Assembly (NCBI GenBank): GCA_013399895.1
Contig: VXBA01004193.1
Coordinates: 1,105,913 to 1,169,912, forward strand
Reading direction: 5' to 3'
From: Serilophus lunatus
Taxonomy: Eukaryota; Chordata; Aves; Passeriformes; Eurylaimidae
DNA length: 64,000 nt
Of this stretch, positions 35,306-46,250 are shown piece by piece (the stretch's first letter is position 1; the number at the start of each line of letters is the position of its first letter). A program made the position numbers and the translations under genes. The notes under the pieces were generated by a model. It worked only from the letters and a program-made list of their open reading frames with translations. It was not told the DNA's origin and ran no database searches.

Positions 35306-36055
35306 AATAACAACAGTGGCTCAAGTTACTCACTTGTACTTTATCCTGGGGAGACTCAACCCCAGCAGTGCAACAGCACTTCCTACTCTGGTGTTTCTCA
35401 GTCAGGTTATTTCGTATTTCTTTCTGGAAAGTTTCCTGCTCCCTAATTCCAGCCACTGCTGCTGAAGCCCAGTTGGATGAATTATGAGGAGGGTGAGAGA
35501 CGTGAAAATGTAAATGCAGGTCAAAAGTGTAAAAGCTGCTTTAACATCCTTTCACTTCTGAGCTGCTCTGGTGCCTTGAAACCGCCCCAGCCCTGGGTTT
35601 GATTTTGTACAACCAAGCCCCAGCCAGGCAGGGCTTTGCAAACGTTTTAAAAGGCAGCACTCACTTTTGTCTCTTCTGAGTGCATCCACCGGTAGCAGAT
35701 GGAAATTTCTGCTCTCCCTTCTCACAGAGCTCCTCTCCTGGAGCTGGAGCTGAGCCCCTGCAGGGATCCAATATCCCTTTAGCACCCGCCTTAAATAAAA
35801 TGTGCTCTCCGGGAGAACAAAGCAGAGCAGGGTGAGGAGCAGCCCAGGGGAGGCTGAAGGACAGGCTGGGAGGGGAACAGCCACATGTGCTGGGCAGCTC
35901 GAGGGGCACGGGGCTGGCACAGGGACCCCCGGGGCAGAGAGGGGCTGCCAGGCTTTGATCTCACACCAGGGACACACATTTGCTTAAACTAATTAACAGG
36001 GCAGCAGCCACCTCCTCCTCTGCCTCTGCTGCTGGCTGGGACCAGCTCCTTTCTG
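35306..36055. other. Noncoding sequence, moderately GC-rich
   Basis: No gene or repeat recognised. GC is elevated at 35560-35960 without dense CpG. Confidence 0.5.
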
Positions 36056-36135
36056 TATGGCTTTATTAGTCTCCTGGCTGATCTTATCTAATTGAATTAT
36101 CTCCTAATGATGTCTGCACTTTGTATTTGCATCAG
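36056..36135. promoter_or_regulatory. Candidate enhancer-like motif cluster
   Basis: Within 80 bases are a GATA-type CTTATCT (about 36084-36090), homeodomain-like words TAATTGAATTA and CTAATGA, and an exact octamer ATTTGCAT at 36125-36132 (POU-factor consensus). The clustering suggests a regulatory element. No conservation test is possible here. Confidence 0.25.
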
Positions 36136-36172
36136 GAAAAGAGCAGCTGGAGACCCCGTGATGATGCTCAGT

Positions 36173-36249
36173 GAGAAGGAAAGAAAGGAAGGGAGAGGAG
36201 CAAGAGAGAAAAAGAAAGAGAGAAATAAGTAGAAAAAGAAAATAAAAAG
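36173..36249 (+). repeat. Polypurine (GA-rich) tract
   Basis: Nearly uninterrupted purines run from 36173 to 36225 (single C at 36201), then A-rich sequence with two T interruptions continues to 36249. Such tracts can form triplex (H-DNA) structures. Simple sequence only. Confidence 0.75.
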
Positions 36250-36507
36250 TTTGATCTGTTTCCTCTAACTCAGGCAATGAATTGTTAGGGAACGGAGAGG
36301 GTGGATGACATGGAGAAAGGATTAATGGGAATCCAGGCCAGGATGCAAGAGCCAGGTCAGACAGAGAGCTGAGTTGTCTTCCCAAGATGGATGAAGAAAG
36401 GAATGGCTGAGAAACAGTGACAATAATAACAATAACCCTGAAGAAATTTAAAACCCCAAGATGCACAGCAGGGAAGTGTCCTGGCAGAGGATGGTCCCAG
36501 CAGGGCA
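36250..36507. other. Noncoding spacer between the polypurine tract and the GGAT repeat
   Basis: Single-copy sequence with nothing recognisable. Confidence 0.5.
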
Positions 36508-36705
36508 GGGAGGGATGGATGGAGGGATGGATGGATGGAGGGATGGAGGGATGGATGGATGGAGGGAGGGATGGATGGAGGGATGGATGGATGGAGGGAT
36601 GGATGGATGGATGGAGGGAGGGATGGATGGAGGGATGGATGGATGGATGGATGGANNNNNNNNNNNNNNNNNNNNNNNNGGATGGATGGATGGATGGATG
36701 GATGG
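36508..36705 (+). repeat. (GGAT)n/(GGAG) microsatellite with assembly gap
   Basis: Tetramers GGAT and GGAG alternate in runs of two to four units, then become a purer GGAT run toward the right end. The array is broken by unknown bases at 36656-36679. Reading frames through it code for repeated Trp-Met-Asp-Gly (plus) or Ile-His-Pro-Ser (minus) and are artefacts of the repeat. The true length is unknown because of the gap. Confidence 0.97.
36656..36679. other. Assembly gap (24 N)
   Basis: A run of 24 N lies inside the GGAT array. The assembler probably could not span the repeat, so the N count need not reflect the real missing length. Confidence 0.99.
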
Positions 36706-39700
36706 CAGGCAAACCAGGCCTGAAGAGAACAGCAAGAACTGAGGCAGAGATGAAGTTCACACTCCTGTGCTGGGTTGTCTCATGTGTGTGTGAAGGTTTG
36801 TTCTCCAGTGTGTTTCCACCAAAAGCTGATCCTCAGGGATTTGGTGCTTTTTTCCCAGTTCTCAAGGCACGAACAGAGCAAGGAACTATTCAAGAGGCTT
36901 TTTTATTCCACATATGCCCTACACACTGGATATCACCAACATCCTCCTCTGTCTCTCATATTAATCAACTTATCCAGAGCTTGCCTTGGAGCAGTGCCTG
37001 GGATCCCCTGGGGAATGGAGCCAGAAGGAAGTTTCTCCACCATGACTGAACTTCCCGCACACAATGATCTGAAGAGCTTGGTGCTCACAGGCAAAGGGGA
37101 GAGAAAAGCAGTGCTGAAGGGGGAATTCAAACGGGGATCAGCTGGGAATGGAGCACAATGCTATGTTTAGCTCTGCCAGGCATGGAAAAATATCTATTTC
37201 AAGCCTGAGGGCTATAAGAGGGGGCAGCGATGAGGCCACACTTTTCATGCCTTGCTGAGCCCAGGGAGCAGCTGCAGCAGCCAAGGGGGCAGGAATGGGA
37301 ACATTGTGGGGTTGCTCTGACACTGTTGGCCCAAAGCAGAACCCACATCCCCACCCAGGAGTTCTGGAGGACTTTGTGGCCTCGAGGCTGGCAGGACACC
37401 AGTCTGGAACTGGAGAGATCAGTCTGGTGGTGGAGGTTCACCTCAGTCAGACCTTGAGGTAAATATCCCCTTGATTTTCCAAGGTCCTTAAGTGTGAAGG
37501 CTGAACTGCTGAGGAGTGACAGAACATAGTGTGGCAGTTCCTGACAGGAGGGAGAGGAGGAAACAGAGAGAGGTGATAAGAAATCCATGTGAGAACTGAG
37601 GCTGCAGGATTGGCAGGCTGGGAAAACAGTGCCAGGTTCCTGAATTCCTAATTCCATGCTGTGTTCTTTTAGGAGCAGAGTCTGCCCCTGGTTATGGACA
37701 TGCCTAGCTCCAGCTCGGATTTGCTGTGGGAGCAGAGCAGACTCCTTGGTCTGGACATATCCAAGGAAATGTCAGCTTCCCTGACTTCTCTGAAAGTCTC
37801 TCAAACGTGGTTTGGGTGCTCACCCCTTCTGCAGTTGCTGAGTCACAGCAGCAAACAAACAGAAAAAAGTGAGAGAAGACCAGGGAAGTAAAATCAAGGA
37901 GGTTTCCTGGGGTTGTTGTGGCTGCTTTTCCATGAGCCACTTGGAACAGTGTGTAAAATTATTCAGTGCAAGGAATCCTTAGCATAAAATTCATCAGCAT
38001 CTTTAAAAACCCCAGTAGAAGGTTTGTGTAATTTCTAGTTAAAACGGTTATTTCCATTCTGGGACCCCTCCTGCCTTCCCCTATCCACACTGCAGCGTTT
38101 TTCCTGTGACTGGCAAAGGAATAATTTTCCTTTCCTCAGCACAGCTCCCTGTACCAAGCATTTCACATGGAGTGTGCAGTGCCTTCCCCAGCCCTTCCCA
38201 CCCCCCAGGACAGTCTGGAGCAGCAATATTCTTCTTGGTGTGGGGTTATTCCATTTGTTGTCTGAGTCCCTGTGGAGCCCAGCATTGCCATAGAAACAGG
38301 GAGGCTGGAGATGTGCTGGAATCTTGTACCTGACTGAAAATAGCTCCCACCTCCCCACGCTGGAGCCTCTGACAGCCTGACCTTTCCTGGAGCCTCCTGT
38401 GCTTTGTGGCACAGACACAATTAGCTCTCATTTGGCCCTATTAAATGTGGCTGCTGCAGCCAGGCATTGCCAGCTGGATTCCTGGGATGGCTGCTTGGAG
38501 GGTGGAGAGCAAGGAGAATGTGCTGGGCCGTATCCCAAGAGATACTGTCCTCCCTCCTGCCTGCTGAGCATCTCTGAGCTCAGCCCAGCAGAGCAAAGAC
38601 GTGTCTCAGCCTGGGGACAGAAACAGGGACTACTTTCCCAGCATTACCCAGGAACTGAGAGTAAACCCAGTGTCTGGAACAGGATTCTGTGGGAACAGAG
38701 CTCTGAGTTACCTGCTGAGCATCCTCACTGCCAGATCAGATCCTGCCCTGTGCCTTCCATGGGTACCTTGCTAAGCCAAGCCCTCCCTGGGCACGTTGGA
38801 GCCCGTGGATGGAGTTAATGAGGCTGTTTGTGTCTCCCTGGGGTGAATCACTGCTCGGGGCTGGGATGCAGGGCAGGGCTCCCCTGTTCTGCCCCCAGAG
38901 CTGCTTGGCATCCCCTGCTCAAGGCAGGAATCTCCAGCACTCTGCTAAACACTGTGGAAATTCCTTTTCTTCCACTGCTGGGGCTGTAAAATCTCCCTGA
39001 AACATCCCCCGAAACACTCTTGGAAAAACCCACCAGCGCCCATTTCTCCTCTTTCCCCGTGTGCTGGAGCTTTCCCAGGCTGAGCCCGGAGCTCTGAGCC
39101 CTCCCACTGCTCTGCCCAAGGGCTGAGCAGGACCAGGGGCTGCACCCACCACTCTGCAGTCCCTCTCTCCGACTTCCAGCCAGAACTTGAAGGGAATAAA
39201 GTCGGGGTTTGCAGCAAGAGCTGTTTGATGCATCTCCAAGTTGGCAGGCTGGTGGCTTGGATAATCCATGTTGCATGTGCAGCAGCATTCCTCCTGGGAA
39301 TGCTGTGGCTTTGAGTCCCTGATAAAGCCCTGCTGACACAAGTGTTCTCCCACCACTTCATCTGCAAATCTCTTGTTCTTGTTTCAGCCAAAGTGTGACA
39401 CAGTTGGACCCAGACAGGGTCATCTGGGTGACTCAGAGCAGGAGCTGAAATGCCTGAGGAATTTTCTCCTGCCTGGTGATGAATTTTCTCTGCACTGTGC
39501 ATGGTTGGTGTGTGGCACAGGAGGAATCCAGCTCTGCTTTTGGCTTTCAAGATATTTGGTAAAATAGAAGTAAACCATTCCATAAGCACAAAAAAAAGGG
39601 CAGAGAAGGACAAAAATTTTTCCTATACCCAAAACTCCAGCGGAATCTTTCATCCCCAAACCTGCTCACTGCCAGTCCGTGGCAGCCATCACACAACTTC

Positions 39701-42700
39701 AGTGGGAAAACAAACAATTTCTACTGGGTCAGCACATTTGCCATTAAATATGTGGATTTCCCAATTACTTGCTTAAAGAGCCTTGCAAAGCACTCAGAGG
39801 GGAAGCGAGTCACGGGAGGTAACAGCTTGTTTTCTGTGTCTGAAGTGCCCTGGCGACACATAAATACTTAATAATAATAAATATGCCTATGCAGAGATGG
39901 AGAGAGAGCCTCTCTTGTGCCCGTGCCCACACAAATAGCTGTGCAGAGCTAGTTACAGTAGAAATGACACCAGTATCTGCCCTCCCTGGTCATCACACTC
40001 CCAGGCCCAGGGTTTTATCTGGGCAGCTCCAGACTCTGCAATTCTGGGCAAACACGGAGTGGAGCTGCCTGTGCTGGTGGTTTTCCATGCCCTGGATTCC
40101 ATTCACAAAGGGGTGAAGAGAAAGGGGTGGTTGTCTACTTTCTCTTTCTCTTCTCCATGTATTTTCTTACCCCTGAGTCCAACCCCATCCAAACTGCCCC
40201 GTCAGTGAAAACTGGTCTCTAATAAATAATACATTGTGTGCAGCCTCATTTCTCTGCTTTGCAAATAATGAAGATTGGAAGTTCACAAAAAGCCAAGTTT
40301 TCAATGCCTCATACATTCTTTCCTCATAGGAATCGGGCTCTTTTTGAAATGGGGTTTTATTTCCCAATGACAAGCAGAGCATTCATGCAGTGAGGGAAGT
40401 TATGCCTCCATCCTCAGCAGTCAGGAACTGACGTGGGTTCCCTGATTTACTGGTTTACTCCTGCTGAAAATATGGCCCTTTTCTTCCCCATGCAACTCTG
40501 CCCTTCTCTAAGCAGTTTCCAAATTATGACTCTACACAAAGATTAAAAAAAAAAGTTGATATAGCTCATGATGAGCTTTACAGAGAGTGAGTAATTTTTT
40601 ACTTCCAAAGGGCACATCCACTCGAAAATTTGTAAACCCTCACATAGTTAAGGCACCTCCCAAGGGAGAACAAGACTCTTAATGCTCCTTGACTTCAGCG
40701 GCTACAGGAAAACACAAGTGAGACATAAAATTATCAAGGGAAGAGTCTGGGCAGCCCCTCTCAGGCAAAGATCTCCTGAGGAACTACAAGTGGGAGCAAG
40801 AAAATCCAGGAGATGCCACTGAACGGGGTCTGTGTGTTCATTTACTTCTTTCTTTCAGAGCAGCCCCTGAGTCAGAGGCTTCATTAACCCAAGCCCTCAG
40901 ATGACTTTGCAGAACAGGGAGCTGTCACATCTCATTTCTTTTGCCACTCGGCTTCAAAGCCCAGAGACCCCCGGGGCAGTTCCACAACCAGCTCCTCACA
41001 TCTGCATCCAAACTCTGGGCCTTTGAAGAGCGGTGCTGGGAGGGTTCACTCAGCTCCTGGGAGACCTGGCTCAGCCTGGTGACCCCCCTCTCCTCTGTGT
41101 TCATCTGAACCTTGGTGTGGAGAAATTTCTAGAGACAGACCTCCAGCAACCTGATTTTAAATGTGTTTTTTCCAAGGGAGCACCTATCCCTGTGTGGGTG
41201 TTCATGCTTCACTGACAATTAGTCCTCGTTGTCCTTCTGTTTGTGGCTTTATGTTCCACTTTCCCTCCTCTCTTGCTTTTAAAATGCTCTTTGGTGAGTT
41301 CAGCTCGTGTTCAACTCCATTTCTTCCTCCAATTGACAAGTCTGTGCTTGGAGCCAAACAGGAAAACTTCCACTTGATGGTCCAGCAACAAGCTCTATGT
41401 AAATTTTATGCCTTGAGAACATTCTTTTTAAGGGAAGACACGTGGTATTTTAATTGACGTGGGGTTTTAATGTTTGATGGATTTAAATCTTAGCTCCACA
41501 GGTTTAATCCCATTTTTATTCAGCCCTGCAGTGGCACAGACTTGGGGGTGACCTCTCATTTCCTAGTAAATATGGAGCAGAATTTGCTCCCTCCACACTT
41601 CCCTGACCTGTGCTGCAATTAAACCACAAATATTTGGGCACATGTCTGGGAACAACTTGTGTTGCAGCCTCACCACTGATGCTGCTTTTCATTTTGATCT
41701 GCACAGTCCACTCTGAATTCAGCCACGCCAGAAACTGGAGCTGCCAAGTGCAATTTTTTGGCTGGGCCAACCAGGCAACTTCCAGACATATGTTAAATTA
41801 AATTTCAGATTAGTGTTATTGGTCCCAATATAAACAGGAGGAGAGAGAACAGGCTCTGCACTTTCTGCTTCACGGGGTTTGAGGTAATAGGAAAATATTC
41901 CAGCAGATGATTGTTTACCAGAATAACACTCCCAACAACTACCACACTGAATTTTTACAGCATTTGTAATAACAATGGTCCAGATCTATATCTTAGAAAA
42001 GCCAAAGGGAGTCTCTCAGTTGGATTCTGAGCCATATCCTTACCAGGCAGAAAGTGGCCCAGCTCCAAAAAAATTAGCAGAGCTGCAAGCACTGACACCA
42101 ACCAAGGATCTGGCCATATGTGGATTTGGAGGAATATTTTGACTTTATGTTTTCCAGGCATCGTGCAAAACATTGGCTAATTGGCAACATTTGTATTTAA
42201 GAGGCAGTTTAAATAGGAACTGTATTTATATACCCGTGTATAGAAGGAGATGCAGAGTGGGAGGAGGGAGTTAATGGATGTAATCTTCAGAAGGGAGAAG
42301 CACAAACTCATTTTTAGGGCAGCAACACATTCCCTTTCCAACATCTTGTAGTTAAATTCCAGCCCATTTCTTCGCAGAGCTCAGATTCCTCGGGGTATTT
42401 GTTTTTCCCTTTAGAGAAAAGAAATCCAGTTATTCCCACAGAAGAGCCAAGTGGCTGCTCAGCAGCAGAAGCAAAGAGTGAAGGACTGACCCCAGCCCCG
42501 TTCCCTGTCCCTGTGCTGCTGGGAGAGAAAAAATCCGAGTAAAATGGAGCCTGGGAAGAAGGGAGGGTGAGAGGGAAGGTGTTTTAAGATGAGATTTTAT
42601 TCCTCTGATTTGATTGGTAATAAATTAAACTAATTTCCCCAAGTGGAGGCTGTTTTGCCCAGGGCAGCAGTTGGGGAGGGATCTCTCCCTGCCCTTCTCT

Positions 42701-45700
42701 CGACCTTCCATCATATTTTCTCCCCCCTGTCCTGCTGAGCAGGGGAGTGATGGAGCAGCTTTGGTGGGCACCTGGCACCCAGCCAGGGTCAATCCACCCC
42801 AGATGGGCAAATATTTGCTCTAGGTTTGTTTGGATGGAGCCTGATATGAATCCCCACACAAACCCAGCTATTTATCAGGTGAAAAAACCTTTCCCCATTA
42901 TGTGTCCCTCCTGCAGAACCAATATTTGATTTTAATATTGTGTGTACAGGCTCTTGTAGAATAAACAGGCCTGTTTGCATTGTTAGCTGGGCTCCTGGAG
43001 ACAGTAAATCACATTTGGTGCTCTGCTCATTTTTCCCTTTCCAGGGCAACTTCATACAAAAATTTTAGGAAGAGAATAAGACCAAGTCTCACTGATGCCA
43101 ACACACCACAGCTCTGGGAGCTGACCAGTGCTTCCAGCTCATCCTGTTGGTTGCTCATACCACCAGCTTACTCTCAAACCTAAGATTTTCTTCTGAGTTA
43201 TTTTACTCTGGAGTCTGGATTAACCCTTTCAAGCTGATGGATTTGCTCCAGTGCAGATGAGGAGCCCAAATGGGATCGAGCTTGTCCTTTTTATTTCTCC
43301 CCCAGCCCTCACTTGCAGTTTCTCATTTGCATCTGTAGGTTCCAAGGCTCAGGGCAGGCTGAGCAGATGTTGGAAAAGATAAAGAGGAAGAATCCAGCTG
43401 TGTCCTGCTGGACTCAGTGTCTTCACTGTGTCGTTCCCCAGGTCCCTGAGGGAAACGAATCAAACTGTTTGCTTTGATCACACAAATGGCTCTCTCCCAG
43501 TAGCTCCAACTGCACTATTAGAGGCCTGTTTAGAGCCCTAATTAAGGTTTCTGCCACTTAAATCAAGTTGAACACCATGCAGAGAACTGAGTAGCAGGGC
43601 CCAGCTCTCCACAGCAGTTGGGATATTTTCTACACAAAGGGAAAGAAATGGCATTCCTGCAGGTCTGCAGGCTGCTGTGCTTTCCAGCAGTGGCCTCCAA
43701 TACAAATTCTCAGGGTCTCAACTCCTGCCTCTTCTGTGCCAGGGTCCAAAAAGGAGGGGGTGAGACATGTTGCCTCCTGAATGCTGCAATGAGACCCTCG
43801 GAGGAGACAAGTCCTCATGTGCAGCCAGAAAGGCTGCAGCAAGTGTGACCTGGTAAAGTCCTCGTTCCCTAGAACTCCCATTCAATCTGCAAAACTCCAA
43901 ATGCCAGCCGTGTTCCCAGCCCTGCTTTGGGTGCTCCTGTTGCAGGGATGCCCTTGCTCTCTTCTGGATGTTTTACAAACTGGTCCCCAAATGTGATCCA
44001 GCTCACTCTGCTCTTGCCATGAGGGAGGTGTATTTTTCAGCTGCCTTCTTCATAATTTCTCTCCTTCCTTTTGTGGCTTGGGAGGAATTACCTTCTCTTG
44101 GCTTTTATCTGCCTTGAAAGCAGCAGGTGTTTTCAGAGGCTCTAATTCTTTAGGATAAATATCTCTGTTGCTTCACCTGTAGCTGCTGTTCAGTAGCATT
44201 CCTGTTTCTGTTATGGCTTGGATGTGCTGATTTCCATCTGCTTTTATTTCCAGATTTCATTCCACTTCTTTACGTAAACAAGAGCCAGTAAATCTCATTT
44301 CACCAGAGTGCATTAATAATGAATTCACACCCAAGCCTCTTTACAGACTTTGGCTCTAGTTATTGTGTTTACACCTCCAAATAAGTAACATTTTTCCTCT
44401 TGCACAAGAATAATGTTGTTTTCAAAGGATCTTGGAGCTCCATGGGGTAACTGTAAGAGTGCCTGGGGGAACTATTTGTGAACCAACACTGGGCTGTGGA
44501 TCTCCATCTGCAGCTTTTCCTGGACCTTGCACATGAAACCCCTCCCTGTGCCTGTATTTCTTCAGTGTTGTGGCACTGTAACTGCAATAATTCTCCCTCC
44601 CATGCTCTAGGAAGCAAGTCTGGTTTTGTGAAGCATTTCCCAGGTCACCATAATCCAGCTCCTGGGCTGCAGCTGCCACTGACTTCCCATTTTTTCTACT
44701 GATTTATTTGCAAACTTCAGGGTCTCTTTAGGCCTCCTCTGAACAATGTAAGTGGGTCGACGAGAACTCAACTCTCCAAACCCCAGCGCCCTAATTACTG
44801 TCCAAAATTGAAGTGCTAATTGTGAAATGGTGTGTGGTTCAGCTGCCTGCATTCAAAAGCCCTTTATCAGGGGGCTTGGGGCATGTTTTGGCTTTGTTTT
44901 GAGGCTGCAAAGGGGGATTTCATGAACCTAATAGAGCACAGACCTGTTAGGGGGTACCAACACACACCTCAGGAGGTGAAATACCCCAAATCGCAGGCAG
45001 TGGGTACAAACTGCTCAGCTGCAGGATTTGGGAACAGTGGGGCAGCTGCACTCCCTGGACGAGAGCAAAGCCGTTGCTTTCAAGTCTTGGAAACACCCAG
45101 GCTGGGAAATTTATGGTCCTTTCTTCTTGCACCAGCTAGACTTGAAGACAGTTTTTCCCAATAACTCATCAAGCCCTTTGTATCATTTAATGCTCCCAGA
45201 GATAAATAGTCCATGACATCATCTAACAAAGGCAGCGACTGTAAAGGAAAATTGTTTGTGTTTGGCACCTACTGGGACAAGAAAACATAATATTGAGTTA
45301 CATTCATTTGTTTAAGCCTTTATTTTTTTGGTTGGTACTTGGTGCCAGAGAATTCCAGAGCATGAATTTCTGCCCGTGGTGTGTTAGGGAGGGATGTCAG
45401 AGCCCTGTGCCCCAGCAGGCCAATGCTCTGCCCTGCCTGTTCCCAGCTCTGTGACCCTTCCTCTGCCATCCCACCCCTCACCCAGCTCTCCTGCCCTTCT
45501 GGCTGCTCATGGCAGGGCCTTTCCTTATGCTTTTTATCCGTAAATCGTCTCACTCCAGAGGCCCAAGCCTTGTTTGGCTCTGGGTGGCTCTTACAGGAAC
45601 AGCAAGGTAGTGGCTGTCAGCACAGGCACAGGGACAGTGGCTGTGCCTGAAGCACGGACACCTCCTCAGCTTTGGGGGCTGTTTGGGAGGTTTTGGAGGA

Positions 45701-45979
45701 TAATGAAGGAAAGGATTGTGGCTCCTTCCCAGCACCTTACACTGTGCTCCCAAAACGCTGCTCTCCCATGCCAAAGGAGCTGGACCATCCTGGTCCACAG
45801 CATCCCCTTCTCCCTGCCACCAGTGCAAGGACTCAGAGGGAGGCTTTGCTGCTTGTAAATCAGAAATATTTGGGATGAGAGTACCTTAGAGCCCCTGTGC
45901 CCCAGCCCAGCCTGATCCCTGGGAACAGAGCACGGGGCTCTCCCTGGGAGCTGTGGCAGCAGCCTGCCTTGCCCTGGCA
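36706..45979. other. Single-copy noncoding sequence
   Basis: About 9.3 kb without a supportable gene. A minus-strand frame of 222 codons at 38945-39613 starts at a non-ATG codon, lies in GC-rich sequence and matches nothing known. A tight 7-bp inverted repeat with a one-base centre occurs at 40563-40577 (AGCTCAT-G-ATGAGCT). Short TAA runs near 39868-39880 are simple sequence. Confidence 0.6.
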
Positions 45980-46250
45980 CCGCAGGACGTGCTCACAGTC
46001 ATCAGTGCGGGGCTGCATCAGCATCAGCAACGCCCCGGCCCGTGGAAATGGCCCGGCTGCGCTGCTCTGAGGTCTCTGCCGCGGCTCTTGTGTCTGCCCA
46101 CGATCAGAGCCCAGGGCTGGGGGGCAGAGCAGGGCCAAGGCTCCCGGGCCCTCCCCGTCGGTGCCCCCCGTGCGGGCAGAGGGCAGCGCAGGAGCAAAGC
46201 GCTGGCAAAGGCGGGGGCGCGGGGAGGGGCACGAGCGATGCCGGCGGTGT
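45980..46250. promoter_or_regulatory. CpG island of about 270 bp with GC-box/EGR-like site (candidate promoter)
   Basis: A hand count gives about 25 CpGs in 271 bases, at roughly 70 percent GC and observed/expected near 0.75. An exact GCGGGGGCG (EGR-type zinc-finger consensus, also a GC box) lies at 46211-46219. A plus-strand frame at 45953-46300 runs through the island, but it starts at GTG and looks like low-complexity Arg/Ala/Gly-rich translation of GC-rich DNA. No exon is recognised, so the island is a candidate promoter or enhancer without an assigned gene. Confidence 0.55.

Noticed and set aside
36104..37049. Frames of about 210-218 codons on both strands across the GGAT array
   Set aside because: They are translations of the tetranucleotide repeat and of unknown bases, not proteins.
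38945..39613. 222-codon minus-strand open frame
   Set aside because: No known domain, non-ATG start, two other long frames on the same strand over the same bases. It looks like chance absence of stops.
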